A DNA stretch of 64,000 nucleotides from Blastomyces gilchristii SLH14081 (GCF_000003855.2 NW_003101682.1:4451306-4515305), one strand, 5' to 3'. Numbered from the stretch's first letter, positions 34,501-46,110 are shown. Numbers and translations are program-made. The notes: generated by a model not told the origin, from the sequence alone.

Positions 34501-36418
34501 TCTTACAGTAGCAGATCTGCTGAGCTCAGAGACTGAGTGAATTCTGATTAAAGATAGAGCATATCAAGAGAACTAAGCACTGAGTAAATAAACTCTCTCA
34601 CAGGTCTGACTATGTTAAGAAGGCCAGGATAACAGATACAGAGAGATTAGAGAAGACAGAAAAGCTTTACAGAATACTTAAACTGAGTGTTACAAAGAAA
34701 TTGACTGAAGAGTCTCTCAATTCTCTATAAGAGAAGAAGAAAGAGAGAGAAAAGAAGCCTGTATAACTAGACTGACCGTGTGACCGTGTCTGGGACCAGG
34801 ACCAGAATATTTAATGATCTCATTACCAATTCAACTGATCTCATTACATGGTTTTAACATTAGATAGTAGTCTTATACTGTCTCAGTATAACTTACTGTC
34901 TACTCTTGTCACATTTTCCAAATAGGGCCATGATTTCCACTTCTCAATTTAAATTATTTTTATTGCTTTAAATGACTTTAAATCTCATTTGAGTGTTATC
35001 AAAAAGTGTTACTTTTTAAAAAATTAAAAATAGTCTAAAAAAAACCTTAAAATGTCTAAAAATAGTAACTTTATACTAAGAATGAGACTAAATGAAACCA
35101 AATGAGACCACTTTGTTAATTTTTCTAAGTCATGATCTCATTTTGAGATCTGATATATAGTCACTTTGCATGTTTTTTGAATGATTAGTCCCAGTGAAAT
35201 TCACACGAAGAAATGTATGAGACCAGATCAAATGAGATCAACCGTGAAATTCATGGTTTCAGCGGCCAGTCTATGTATAACTACTCTCTATAACACTGAG
35301 AGTCAATACTCTGAGAATCTCTGTGAGAATTCTTGAAGAGAGTATCTATAATCTGAAGAGTTTGCAGGCTTTGAGAAGTATTATGAAAGATCTGATATAA
35401 GAAGAAACAGAGTATAAGTCTTTATAAGATCTTCTATTCAGATTGTCTGAACTATAACTGAAGAATAAATATACTTAGTATATTTAAAAACTACTTACAG
35501 CAGAAATCAATCCTGCAGAAATATAGAACTAAAGACACTTAAATAATTTCTTATAAAGAGAGAACTGAATTTATATATTCATGAATGAGTTTCTACATGT
35601 AGAACTTATTAAAGGATATTATAACTCTTCTCTAGCAGGTTATTTTACAGATACTAGAGCTCATGAGTCACTCATAAGAAAATACTTCTGACTGAAGATG
35701 TAAGAACTTATGAAGAAGATAGTGAATTCTTATACTGTTTATCGGACTTCACAGATGATGCAGTTCATATTATATAAAGAACTTACTTCTCTATTCATTC
35801 TACAGAAATCTTGAGAATAGCTAGAAATAAACATTCTTATAAGTCTCTCTGAAAGTAAGAATACATATAATACCTGCTTTGACAGTGTGCTGATACTATT
35901 AGATTACTTTATCAAGATAATACAATTTATACTTATCTGTAAGAACTTAAAGTTAAAGGATTTAACTCACATCTTCATTTATAATGTGATTTGATTGTAT
36001 GAATTGTCTGTGAACATTATCTTAGATAGAGAATTAATCTTTATGAGAAAGTTTTAATCTAATCTGATAACTATACTGAAAATCTTGTGAGATCTAAGCA
36101 CAGCTTTTCATCAATAGACAGATAATCAGATAGAATATCTAATAAGTATATTAAAACAGTATCTGCAGTGCTTTATTAATTATAATCAGAATAACTGAGT
36201 ATATTGATTATTACTCACAGAGTTTATATATAATAACTCAGAGTATGTCAGTACAGATAAAATTCTCTTTGAGGTACTCACTGAGACTTATTCACAGATG
36301 ATCTTGATAAACTTACAAGAGTATACTATACAGTGTGATGATATCTGTGAATAGACTGAGAGAATTCAGAATATTCAGAAGAAAGTCTGTAAATTCTTGA
36401 GAAAGACTTAAAAGTATC
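31600..36418 (+). pseudogene. G2-2 gag-pol relic, 5' part (split by MITE6)
   Basis: Collinear with G2-1. Gag-like part is about 31600-32900. RT is at about 33410-33560 (VIFIKKKNKDLRLYINYYKL, YYSLSLIKNVINCLAEAVIF). RNase H-region sequence is up to about 34500 and includes an open stretch at 34110-34292. Integrase runs from about 35600 (HELLIRKYFWLKM-like and SLSESKNTYNTCFDSVLILL). MITE6 interrupts at 34768 and G1-B interrupts at 36424, near the end of the integrase. The two G2 copies have independent stops and transitions, so they decayed separately. Confidence 0.82.
34760..35281 (+). mobile_element. MITE6: 506-bp hAT-like MITE, best-preserved copy
   Basis: Element 34768-35273, flanked by an exact 8-bp duplication tgtataac (34760-34767 and 35274-35281). 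G2-1 has the uninterrupted site once (tgtacaac, about 18034). Both termini are intact (TAGACTGACCG and CGGCCAGTCTA), with a direct repeat GACCGTGTGACCGTGT just inside the left end. Confidence 0.95.
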
Positions 36419-36423
36419 AGAAG

Positions 36424-36737
36424 TGTGGCGGGCTGCGCCCGATCAATCATATAGACTATTCCGTACACTCCATAGATTTCTACCACCCCATTCCCGATCG
36501 CCGATCCTCGGCCGCCACGAACGTGTATGTTCTGATCACCTATCCTCGGCCGCTACGAACGCGCGTATATTCTTCCGCCCCGAAGCTCCACCATGTACAC
36601 CACCACATACGCGTATAAATATCCACTTCAATCACTGATTCTCGCACTTTCTCTTTCTTTTCTTCTCTAACATTTTTCTCTTTGTTATATAAGACCTATC
36701 AATATTATATCAATCTATTCAGTGTAGGCCTCTTATA
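36424..36737 (+). repeat. G1-B 5' LTR (GC-rich, little decayed)
   Basis: TGTGGCGGGCTGCGCCCGATC..CTTATA. Contains two copies of a 39-bp block (tcctcggccgccacgaacg and tcctcggccgctacgaacg) that is single in G1-A and G1-C LTRs. A 71-residue open frame across it is an LTR artefact. Confidence 0.92.
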
Positions 36738-37611
36738 TTAGAAAAACATTTATTATCTTCTCATTAGAAATAATTATTCATCAAGAGATATCTGAATGCA
36801 TAATAACATGTAAGAAATAGAGAAACAGTTAAACAGTTAAGCTGACACTGAGTTCTCAGATAGAAGCTTGCTCATCAGTTACTCTGACTCTGTAACAAGA
36901 TCTTACAAAGAGAGTAAGATCTTATAAGAGAATATCAGCAAAAGACATGAGAGTTCTGACACTCAGATATGTGAGAATATGATTACACTTCTTCAGATTT
37001 CACAGATATCATACATTCAATAAAATGATATAATCATGTCTAATAATAATATAAGAGAATTCTTGAGTCTGAGTATAGAAGTGATATCACAGTGACTCTG
37101 AGCAATGTTGAAATTACAATAGCAATAGATAGCAGATATACACACAACTCAACAACTTCAATACAAAGAGATTTAATAATTAACTCATGCAATTTCAACA
37201 TCTACAGAATTGAATATAAAAGTGCTGAAAGAACACTTAGATACTCTCATATATTTTAATACTTCTGATCTCACTCTCTACTCATCATGAAGAATGAAAA
37301 TGCTCATGAAACTGAGTGTAGATGAAGATGTCATCAGTTCATTAATCAATCACAATTGATATATCAATGAACAATTGAAGAATCACATAAAACAGAAGTT
37401 TCATTCATGAATAAAAGCATGTGAACTAGCATTGTAAATATCTGATATTATTATAAGACATCTTGATATTCTGTTCTGAGACACTGCCATGCAACAGAAA
37501 GTATTAGATTGATTACAGAGTGTCTGACAGAGAAACACTTCTCTTACAACATTAATCTCTGACTTCAATACTAAGATTCTAGAAGCAGGTGATCAATCTT
37601 GAAAGAATTGA

Positions 37612-37995
37612 ATGAAGATTAGCATGCTTAAGAAGACATTGACTTTTGAACTCTTACAGACTCTTGAAAGCATAGACAAAGACCAGACTTATGAAGGCTT
37701 CTGCACACAGCTCCGGACATTGAATGACTGTCTTATCAAGCTCAAGAGTATACAGAACAGTGACAGAAGATGTTACATCTCAGTCACTTATACACCTGTG
37801 CTGAAGAGGAGTAACAGCAATGATGCAGATGTCATAAACTGAATAGATTCAAATGTCTATACACAAGCAAGAGTTTCTGCCATTTAAACAGGCTTCTGAG
37901 TTTCTGGGATCACTTCTGAAGAAGTTGTCAATTGATATCAATGAGAAGTATGCATCAACTGTAACTGATCAGAACACATTACTTTCAACTGTTAA
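37612..37995 (+). pseudogene. G1-B gag C-terminus with zinc knuckle
   Basis: Open from MKISMLKKTLTFELLQTLES through TPVLKRSNSNDADVIN (77 codons), then a TGA in place of a probable Trp. Further on in the same register is a CCHC knuckle, CINCN*SEHITFNC (about 37950-37991), which binds RNA during packaging. Gag homology starts earlier, at about 37080, in decayed form. The equivalent parts of G1-A and G1-C contain more stops. Confidence 0.75.
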
Positions 37996-38213
37996 TTAAT
38001 CTATGACCCTTCTCAATTAAGAGAAAGATCAGTGTCTTCTCATTCAAAGAATGAATCAGCGCCTATTCACATCAACCACATTGCAGTGAAGAAAGATTTG
38101 AAAGATAACTATAAGAATATCTCAGTGAAACAGGGAAAAGATTAGCTTGTGTTTAAATTTGTAAACAGAAGCTTGAAGAGATCAGATGATAATAATTTAA
38201 AGAGAAAATAGCA

Positions 38214-38540
38214 ATGAATGTGATTCTTGTATCTACTGTGATTAATAACATGTATAATATGAAAGCTATGATAGACAGTGATCTATGTCACTATGTAATA
38301 ATAAAATCTTCAGTTGTAAAATATCATAATCTTCAGTGTATTCTCTTATCAAAACCTCAACTTCTCACAGAATTTGATGATTCAAAAGACATTTGTATTC
38401 ATTACATGATGAAGTTGATTATAGATGTGAAAGAATATCTACATGAAGATGCCTATGTATATGAAGTTGATAATCTTGATTATAATCTTATGTTAGAACT
38501 TGCCTGGCTATCTGAACAAGGCATCTTATTAAACACTTGA
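38214..38540 (+). pseudogene. G1-B aspartic protease domain, still open
   Basis: A 108-residue uninterrupted frame. Its start MNVILVSTVINNMYNMKAMI is followed by DSDLCHYVIIKSSVV, where retropepsins have D-S/T-G-A: Gly is replaced by Asp, a single G-to-A change that would abolish catalysis. The C-terminal LDYNLMLELAWLSEQGILLN matches the LGxPWLxxxxPxI end of gypsy retropepsins. In a functional element this would be one domain of gag-pol, so the ATG is not meaningful as a start. Confidence 0.75.
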
Positions 38541-38879
38541 AACAGAAGCTTAATATTCTCTAACAATGATAGAATTCACAAAGATGACATTCACAAGATC
38601 ATGAATCTGACACAGATCTCTGCCAATGCATATGAAATACTATGAAAAAGAAGTCACTGACAGTGAAATCATGTGACAATCTATTCCACCAGTCTGGCTA
38701 ATATCAAAAAGGTTCTAGAAAAGTTATTCCATGTTACAATAACAGATTCTTGTATAAAACTCTTTCAACAATATCATGAATATCTAGATATCTTCTGACA
38801 AGATAATATTATGAATATACCTCTCTTACAAGAACCTGAAGTGAATCACAGTATCAAGTTGAAGTAAAAGAATGATAAG

Positions 38880-41750
38880 AACTCTGAACTGTCATGAGGC
38901 TCTCTTTATAACATGTTTCAAGATGAACTTCTTCTTCTTTAAAAGACACTCAATGATCTGTTGAATAAAGAATTTATATGTGTCAGCAACTCTTCTACTG
39001 CAGTCTCTATTCTCTTTGCAAAGAAACCAGATAAAGAACTTCAGTTCTGTGTGAATTATTAAGAATTGAATAGATTAATAAAGAAAGACTGTTATTCTTT
39101 ATCTCTTATTCATGAAACTCTAGCTCACATTGAACAAGCTCAATAATTTACAAAGTTAGATAGTATCACTGCATTTTATAAGATCTGTATCACTGAAGAA
39201 GATGAGTGACTTACAGCATTCTGAACATGATATGATCTCTTTGAATGAGTAGTCACACTCTTTGAACTAGTTAATACTCTCAGTACATTTCAGAAGTATA
39301 TCAACTGAGCTCTTTAAGACTTTCTTAATGAATTTGTATCTGCTTATCTAGATAACATTATCATCTTCACTGATGAATTCAGAAAGAAACATCAAGAGCA
39401 TGTATAAAGAATATTACAATAACTACAAGAAGCAGAACTATCAATTGATATTAACAAGTGTGATTTTGAAGTTAAGAGTATTAAAAACTTAGATTTCATT
39501 ATAGAAGCTGATAAGAAAATTCAAATGAATTCTGAGAAGATCTCTGTCATTCTTGAATGAAAAGCTTTACATACTGTGAAAGATGTATAAAGCTTCATTG
39601 AATTTACTAATGTCTATCAGCAATTTATATAAAACTTCTCAGATATTGTGAGATCACTTACAGAACTGACTAAGAAAGACTCAGTATTTCAATAATTAGT
39701 AGACACTGAAGCTGCATTTATACAGATAAAGAAGATGTTTATTAATACCTCTCTGCTGATAATATTCAATTCTGATCATAAGATAGTTATTGAAGCTGAT
39801 TTCTCTGACTATATAACAGAAGAAGCAATATTGTAATGTGATAATAAAGATATTCTACAATCATGTATCTTCATATCTAAGAAACTGAGTTCTGCTGTAT
39901 GCAATTATGAGATCTATGATAAGAAACTTCTTATAATTGTACACTGTTTAGAAGAATAAGACTCTGAACTTCAAAGTGTCTCTGAATTCAAGATAGTCAT
40001 AGATCATAAGAATCTTAAATACTTCATAACTATCTATAAACTTACTGAATGACAGATGTGATGATCTGAGTTCTTAAGTCACTTTCATTTTATAATACAC
40101 TATCATTCTGGCAGTCAGAACTCAATGACAGATGCTCTCTCATAATAAGAGTAAGATATATCATTCAATGTAACAGATACTTACTGAATGAACTGAGAGT
40201 ATCAGCTCTTGAATCTGAAGATACTAGTTGATCAAGATAAAACAGCTTACAGCACTATACATACTTCTTCAATTAGAAGTATCACTGATATCTCAACTTC
40301 TTCTGAATCTATATTAGATGAGCTATAATATACAGTAGCTTAAATTAATGAACTTCTCTAAGCACTTACTGAAGCAGTATGACAAGAAGTACTCTGATTT
40401 CTCTCAGAATTACATGTAAGAACTGATATCTCAGAATATTCAATTGATGATAATAACACTCTATAATTCTGGAAATAATACTGAGTCTCTCACTCTGAAC
40501 TCTTACACACTCAGATAATATAAGAGATATATAATTTATATATAACTGATTATTCAGGCTGTGAATAACTGTATAGAATGATCTTCTGAGAGTTCTATTA
40601 ATCTGAGATATTAAATAGTATCAGATACTTTATCTGAAACTGTAATCACTGTTCTTCTGTTATCTTATAAAAGAACTGTAGAACAGATCTATTAAAATCA
40701 CTTAATATTTCTAATAGAATCTAGTGAGATGTAGTGATTGACTTCACTATCAATCTATCTAAGAGTAAGAATTATAGAAACATTCTGATCATTATTAACT
40801 AACTAAGTAAAGATGTAATATTGAAATCTTGTAATAAGATAAATTCTGAACAAGTCACTGAAGTCTTCTTACAGAGTTCATTCTATCAGATATATGAGTT
40901 ACTGAGATCAATAGTATTGAATTGAGACTGTTCATTTATAAGTGCTCTCTGAACAAGAATCTGTTAAGTTCTCAAGATTATATACTATCTATCAACTATC
41001 TATCACTCTGAGACTGATGATGTATTAGAACAGATAATTCAGACTGTAAAGAACTATCTTGATAAGTTCTGCAATCACTTATAAGATGATTGACATAATC
41101 TTCTTCTACATGCAGAGATTGCTATCAATAACTGAGATACTATTTTAACAGATATAAGCCTGTTCTTTCTTACACATGATTACTACATGAAAGTGTTGAA
41201 TCTTCTAGAGATCACACAGTTCACACTGAATCTTCACAGTTCAATTCAGATCACTGATAATATAGTAATAAAGCTCTGAGATGCTCATGACTGAGCAGAA
41301 GTCTTCATGACAGTTATGAAACAAGACTAAGAGGATTAAATCAATGTTCACTGAGATCTCACTGAGCAGTATAAGATAGAAGACTTAGTGTGAATGAATC
41401 TTAAGAATATACAGATCACATATTCATCTTATATACTGAACTATCATCATATTAAGTATTAAGTGATAGAAGTTCTAGATAGCTATAACTACTGTCTTGA
41501 CACATTATCAGGAATTCATAATGTCTTTCACACAAGCTTGCTTCATCACACTGTCACTAACTCATTTTCTTCTCAACTAACTTCTGACTGACAGCTGTCA
41601 GGGATTATAGAAGAAGATAATGAGCTTGAGTAAGATATTGAAGATATTCTCAATCAGAGATCACACAGCTGCAGTTAATAATATCTTGTGAAATGAGTCA
41701 GCTATGATTAACTGATCTGGACTCTGAGTTCTATGTTATCTGAAACAGCG
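38880..41750 (+). pseudogene. G1-B reverse transcriptase, RNase H, integrase, chromodomain
   Basis: RT spans about 38930-39480: FICVSNSSTAV-like, KKPDKELQFCVNY (about 39020), then ITEEDEW (about 39190) and AYLDNIIIFTDEF (about 39343-39385), where gypsy RTs have YLDDIL. IEFTNVYQQFI (about 39595) marks the connection. RNase H / tether: EADFSDY (about 39795) and YHSGSQNSMTDALS (about 40100). Integrase: VIDFTINLSKSKNYRNIL at about 40735 and YHSETDDVLEQ at about 40999-41035. Chromodomain: EDILNQRSHSCS and YLVKWVSY at about 41640-41710. Many TGA stops fall at Trp positions. Confidence 0.85.
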
Positions 41751-41792
41751 GCCCTTGACTGATGAGAACTGCTTCTGAAAGAGAGAGGCTAA

Positions 41793-42106
41793 TGTGGCGA
41801 GCTGCGCCTGATCAATTATATAGAATATTCCATACACTCCATAGATTCCTACCGCTTCATTCCCAATTGCCGATCCTCGGCCGTCACAAATGTGTATGTT
41901 CTGATCACCGATTCTCAGCTGCTACAAACATGTGTATATTCTTCCGCCCCGAAGCTCCACCGCATACATCATCACATACACATATAAATATCCACTTCAA
42001 TCACTGATTCTCGCACTTTCTCTTTCTTTTCTTCTCTAACATTTTTCTCTTTGGTATATAAGACCTATCAATATTATACTGATCTATTCGGCGTAGGCCC
42101 CTTACA
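41793..42106 (+). repeat. G1-B 3' LTR
   Basis: 314 bp, TGTGGCGAGCTGCGCC..CCCCTTACA. Aligns without gaps to the 5' LTR, with about 25 transitions, nearly all at CpG or CpC. An 82-residue open frame over it is an artefact. Confidence 0.92.
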
Positions 42107-42111
42107 AGAAG

Positions 42112-42660
42112 AGATACTATGACTTTAAGTATATTACAAAGAGTTTTAAGAAAGATGATAGAGTCTCACTGAGTCTAGAAAATATCACTATATGAAGATC
42201 TAGTAGAAAGCTCAATCTCTTGCAAACAGAGTCTTATAAGATTATCAAGAAAGTGAGTTTATAGTTCTATAGATTAGAATTGACATCTGAGCTGTAGATA
42301 TATAATGTTTTTTATATCTCTTTACTCTGTAAATATAAGAAATTCTTAGAAGAGAATTCTATGACTCATCACTCTGTTTATAAAGTACTAGAAAGTGAAA
42401 GAGAATATCAGATCAAAGAGATTATTAACTCAGAGAAGTGAGATTATAAGCTCTGATTCAAGATTCACTGATAAGAGTATTCTGATAAGATGAATAAGTT
42501 CACTTGAGAATTATCTGAGCAGATAATATATCTGCAGAAGCTGAGACATGACTTTCATACTGTAAATTCTGATAAGTCAGAATGATATAATCTTTACTAA
42601 GAATCTGATTGTGATGAAGATAGTAACATTATCATTTATAAATTCTAGGTCATAAGATGA
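42112..42660 (+). pseudogene. G2-2 integrase end and chromodomain
   Basis: Resumes the G2-2 frame after G1-B (RYYDFKYITKSFKKDDRVSL, corresponding to the integrase C-terminal domain), then ITTL..YKVLESEREYQIKEIINS and NKFT*ELSEQIIYLQKLRHD for the chromodomain (about 42365-42570). The G2-1 equivalent is split by MITE4 at 42364. Confidence 0.75.
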
Positions 42661-42839
42661 TGAATTTCTACAGAGATGAACACTCTGCAGTATATACAAA
42701 GCAAAGAGAAAATTATATTCTTATTAAAAGCTAAAAAAATAAAGAAAATAAAAACAGAGTTATGAACACAATTTAGAGATTAATAAATAAAAAATAAGGA
42801 AAACTGATATTTATATTCTCAATATCTGTGACATTTAGT

Positions 42840-44500
42840 CTTTTCATGACTATTAATTCCTCTCTTCAAAGAAGCACAGAGTATTATATCTATGATACAG
42901 AGAATTGTTATATTTGATATGAAGATCATCAGAAATTCACAGATTTTAAGAGAGTTAAATATCAGAGTATGCACAGTTATAGCAGAGTCTTAAGAACTGA
43001 TCATCTGTGCATGTAATCAGATACTTCTCACAAAGCTATATCTACTCTCTCAGTTATGCTGAAGTATTCAGCCTGGAAATAATTGAAATATAAAGAGAAA
43101 GCTCATCTATTCAGATCAACTTCTGTCACAAATTTATAACATTTACATTGCCTTAATTACTCAAATTTTGTAAGTATCTGAGAACTCATCTCTCATTGAT
43201 AATGAGATGGCAGAAATGCACTGTGAAGTGAGAATCATTAATAGAGAATCTAGGCATATTTGCATATATCTGATCAGAGATTGTATGAATAGAGAGAAGA
43301 TGATCATAGATCTGCAGAGCTGCAGAGAGCACTGACAGCATTAGAAGCTTTACAGAAACTGTCAGCTAGAGTCTGCAAGAAATTACTTATAAAAAGACTT
43401 ACAGCAAAGAGCAGAACTGCACTACTTAGAGTCAGAAACTGGTCTGAAAGAGGTACAGAATTGACTGCTGATCTGAAGATCAGAAACAGTGACAGAGCTG
43501 AGAGAGATGAAGACACTGTTATAGATAATGATGTCTCTGCTTCATCAGCTAGTAAAAAGCAATCAGAGAAGTCACAGAGATGTTCATGAGAAGCTTGATA
43601 ATAGTCAGACATTATTTATAAAGATATTGAAATTGAAAAATTTTTATTCTTGAGAAGTACTTGAATCAATATACAGACATTGTCAGAAACACACTCTCTC
43701 TATCATCTGAATAAAAACACTTCACAGATGAATAAGAATACTCACAGTTTATAAAAATAAAAGCTGTTATAGAAAAAGAGAAAAGAAGATAAGATTCTGT
43801 GAACAGATCTGAGATATTTATACTACTCTACAGAGGTTTATTTACACTATGAGTGATTCTGTGAAACAGTTAGATTACTCTAGTAAATAAAGAATGATTG
43901 TGAATTACAGATCTGAATCTTTCTATATAACTATAAAGAGTGATTGCAGACTGTGAATATCTTGATTATACAATTCTACAGAGTTAATGAAAGAATGAAA
44001 AATTCCTCATAATTTTACAGTATTAAAGAATGATGATTCATGAGAATAAGTGAAAGATCAACTTATAAATGCTTCTCTTTGATGAGAATAATCTCACAGA
44101 AAGTAATTCATCTGTGAAATAAAGCTTTGTAATGACTACATAAGAATCTCACAGAAAAATGATTGAAGATTAACTGAAGCTCTCCAGATTGAAAGATATG
44201 AAATAAATCTATGTGATAATCACATAAGAATCTTATAAAAATGATTGAGAGTCAACTGAAACTTTTCTGTATGAAAGATGTAAGATGAATCTGTATGATA
44301 GTCAGAGAAAGATCTGCAGGTTATAAAGAATCTTTTAAAATAAGAAACTGAGTGACAGACTCTTTACTCTTCACAGTAACAAGGAATTTTATCTCACTGA
44401 GATGTTTTATAGATATGAAGGATTTTTAGTGAGTATTATCACAGTGCTGAGCCTGATTCTATGAAATCACTCAGTGAAAGACTTCACAGATGAAGTCTTA
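42840..44500 (+). pseudogene. G2-2 extra 3' region, longer readable copy
   Basis: Taking TGA as Trp, one frame can be followed from about 42880 (VYYIYDTENCYIWYEDHQKF) through SMHSYSRVLRTDHLCM, a basic heptad-like block at about 43310-43480 (LQRALTALEALQKLSARVCK, LLIKRLTAKSRTALLRVRNW) and SASSASKKQSEKSQ at about 43535. A Trp-rich tail follows. The antisense frame at 43304-43612 is its shadow. No family recognised. The G2-1 copy shows the same order, so it was present before both insertions. Confidence 0.5.
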
Positions 44501-44514
44501 GAGAGAGAGAGATA

Positions 44515-44771
44515 TGTAAGAAATTCTACTTCTCACAGAGTCTTTATCTCTATTTCTATCTCTCATGTAATTAATAGAGTTAGCAGCTCTTGACTACACA
44601 CAACTATATAGACTGAAGTTCATGACTACTATTTACAACTCAGCTTGAATGCTATTATACATTTGACCTCTATATTTATCATTCTACCATGAACACTTTT
44701 GATAGTTAATAGTACATATCACGCCAAGCTGCAAACACTCAAATAATCGCCTGCGAGCACTTATTCTTACA
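44515..44771 (+). repeat. G2-2 3' LTR
   Basis: 257 bp, TGTAAGAAATTCTAC..CTTATTCTTACA, retaining CGCCAAGC and TCGCCTGCGAGC where other copies are decayed. Followed by the duplication tatta. Confidence 0.92.
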
Positions 44772-44776
44772 TATTA

Positions 44777-46110
44777 ATAAAATACATATTATTGCAGTTC
44801 TGTCTATAGCTCTGTAAAATATAGCTGTAAAATATAACTGTTCTATGTTAATTATTCAGGCAGTTTCAACTGAAGTTAAAGCTCATACAATCAGCAGCTG
44901 TATTTTACACTTCTTGTTTCAACTATCTATAAAATCTTTTTTCAGATTTGAACTTCTCAACCTGCAAACACTACAAGCTTTACAGACAAGTATGTGAGCA
45001 GTCTGATATCTCAGTATTAATAAGAAATCTACAATTGAAATTCATTAGATTAGTTGAACTAATCAGCTCTGTAAAGTAATATACTCTCAGAACTGTAATC
45101 TTTCTTTTCACAGCCTCAGTATTATTCTCATAGGAGATTTCTATCAGCTACTCTCTCTTTTGTAAAAACAGTTTTTCTTCAATAAGCAGTTGAATAATAT
45201 TGATAATATTCATGACTGCAATGTATACTACAAGTTTGATAAAACTATTTAACTTACAATTATCCGCTGTCAGTAAGAAGTCAATTCAGAGATAGTCAGA
45301 TTTTGTCAAGTTGTTGATAGTCTTCGTGAGAAAAAGATAATCATAGAGAATTAAAAGTTTCTTACTAACTGTATTCAGACAGTTATTTCTCATCAAATAT
45401 CGTATTTTGCAGATACTATTTAACTCTATTTAATAAAGAGTACTGTTCATGTCTATAATTTCTATACTATTATAAAATCTTGTCAATCTCTCATTAATAT
45501 CTATACAGATAACAGTAATATGAGAAATACAGAATTATCTTCAGATATAACAGATAATCTGTATCAACTTCTTTCATTATTTATTATCTATCAGATCATG
45601 CTTACTGCTAATATCTAAACAGAATATAAGTTAGTTAATAAAGCTCTGAGTTATATCTGTGATGTTATATAAAGTCTGTAAATCACTAATTCTTAAGTGA
45701 AAAGCCTCTTTACACTACTTATGAAATTTAACAAGTATAACAGCTTAATTTATATACAATTCAATAGCTGCAGACTTGTCTCTATCTTTTATATTTATTA
45801 TGAATTCATTCTTGAAAATCTTGTCTATACTTATATACAATTTCTCATAACTCTTGTCTATACTATTACAGTTCATAAATTTCAAGATCTATCACTTAAT
45901 AAGATTCTTCTGAACATTATTAAGAAAGACTTTATAACTGGCTTAACTTATGTTACTATCTCACAGATGAAGTGCTATTAAGAATTACTCTTTGAAAAGA
46001 TATTTAATTATCACAGATTTCACAAAGATAAATACAATATAATAAAAATAAGATATTTGAATACAGACAGATTTGAACTGCAATGTATAAGTAATAATCA
46101 CTAAGATTTA
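44777..46110 (+). pseudogene. Helitron fragment 6: PIF1-type helicase
   Basis: Completes Walker A as NKIHIIAVLSIAL, then SCILHFLFQLSIKSFFRF (about 44905-44955) for the PIF1 segment xTIHxxFxLPIKxSFRF. LNLQTLQALQTSM and SLSIILIGDFYQLL (about 45115-45155) follow, the latter the Walker B / Q-loop motif IxxGDxxQLPPV. Near the end, FLITLVYTITVHKFQDLSLN (about 45840-45900) matches the PIF1 motif PxxxAxAxTxHKSQGxTL, and DFITGLTYVTISQMKCY matches the helicase motif VI block TYVALSRVR. 45697-45981 is open (94 residues). In Helitrons this helicase unwinds the donor strand. Here stops and lost glycines make it dead. Confidence 0.88.

Larger units (their letters stand above)
36419..42111 (+). mobile_element. 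G1-B: Ty3/gypsy chromovirus nested in G2-2
   Basis: Element 36424-42106, with an exact 5-bp duplication agaag (36419-36423 and 42107-42111) and 314-bp LTRs. The empty site is seen in G2-1 at about 19178. This is the youngest and least decayed G1 copy: its 5' LTR keeps long GC-rich stretches and two parts of its coding region are still open. Confidence 0.95.
31227..44776 (+). mobile_element. G2-2: Ty3/gypsy chromovirus, host to MITE6 and G1-B
   Basis: Element 31232-44771, with an exact 5-bp duplication tatta (31227-31231 and 44772-44776) and 257-bp LTRs at 31232-31488 and 44515-44771. Removing G1-B (36424-42106 plus one agaag) and MITE6 leaves about 7.3 kb, collinear with G2-1. Confidence 0.92.
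8423..46110 (+). mobile_element. Helitron coding relic, dispersed over 38 kb by nested insertions
   Basis: Six collinear fragments (8423-9470, 14227-14509, 22361-22773, 23280-24541, 31163-31231, 44777-46110) read in order as one Rep-helicase protein: DUF6570-like N-terminus, Helitron_like_N / Rep region, central linker and PIF1-type helicase. The joined length is about 4.4 kb, roughly 1,450 codons, normal for fungal Helitron proteins. Reading frame and family motifs continue across every junction when the inserted element and one target duplication are removed. I did not find the Helitron termini (5' TC, 3' hairpin plus CTRR). The gene is the oldest layer of this region because every other element here sits inside it. 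Confidence 0.85.

Noticed and set aside
36423..36638. 71-residue frame over the G1-B 5' LTR (and 41762-42007 over the 3' LTR)
   Set aside because: Both lie inside LTRs defined by TG..CA ends and target duplications; similarity between them is LTR identity.
43304..43612. 102-residue minus-strand frame in G2-2
   Set aside because: Shadow of the sense reading in the extra 3' region; the G2-1 counterpart is shorter and the sense frame gives the better conserved blocks.
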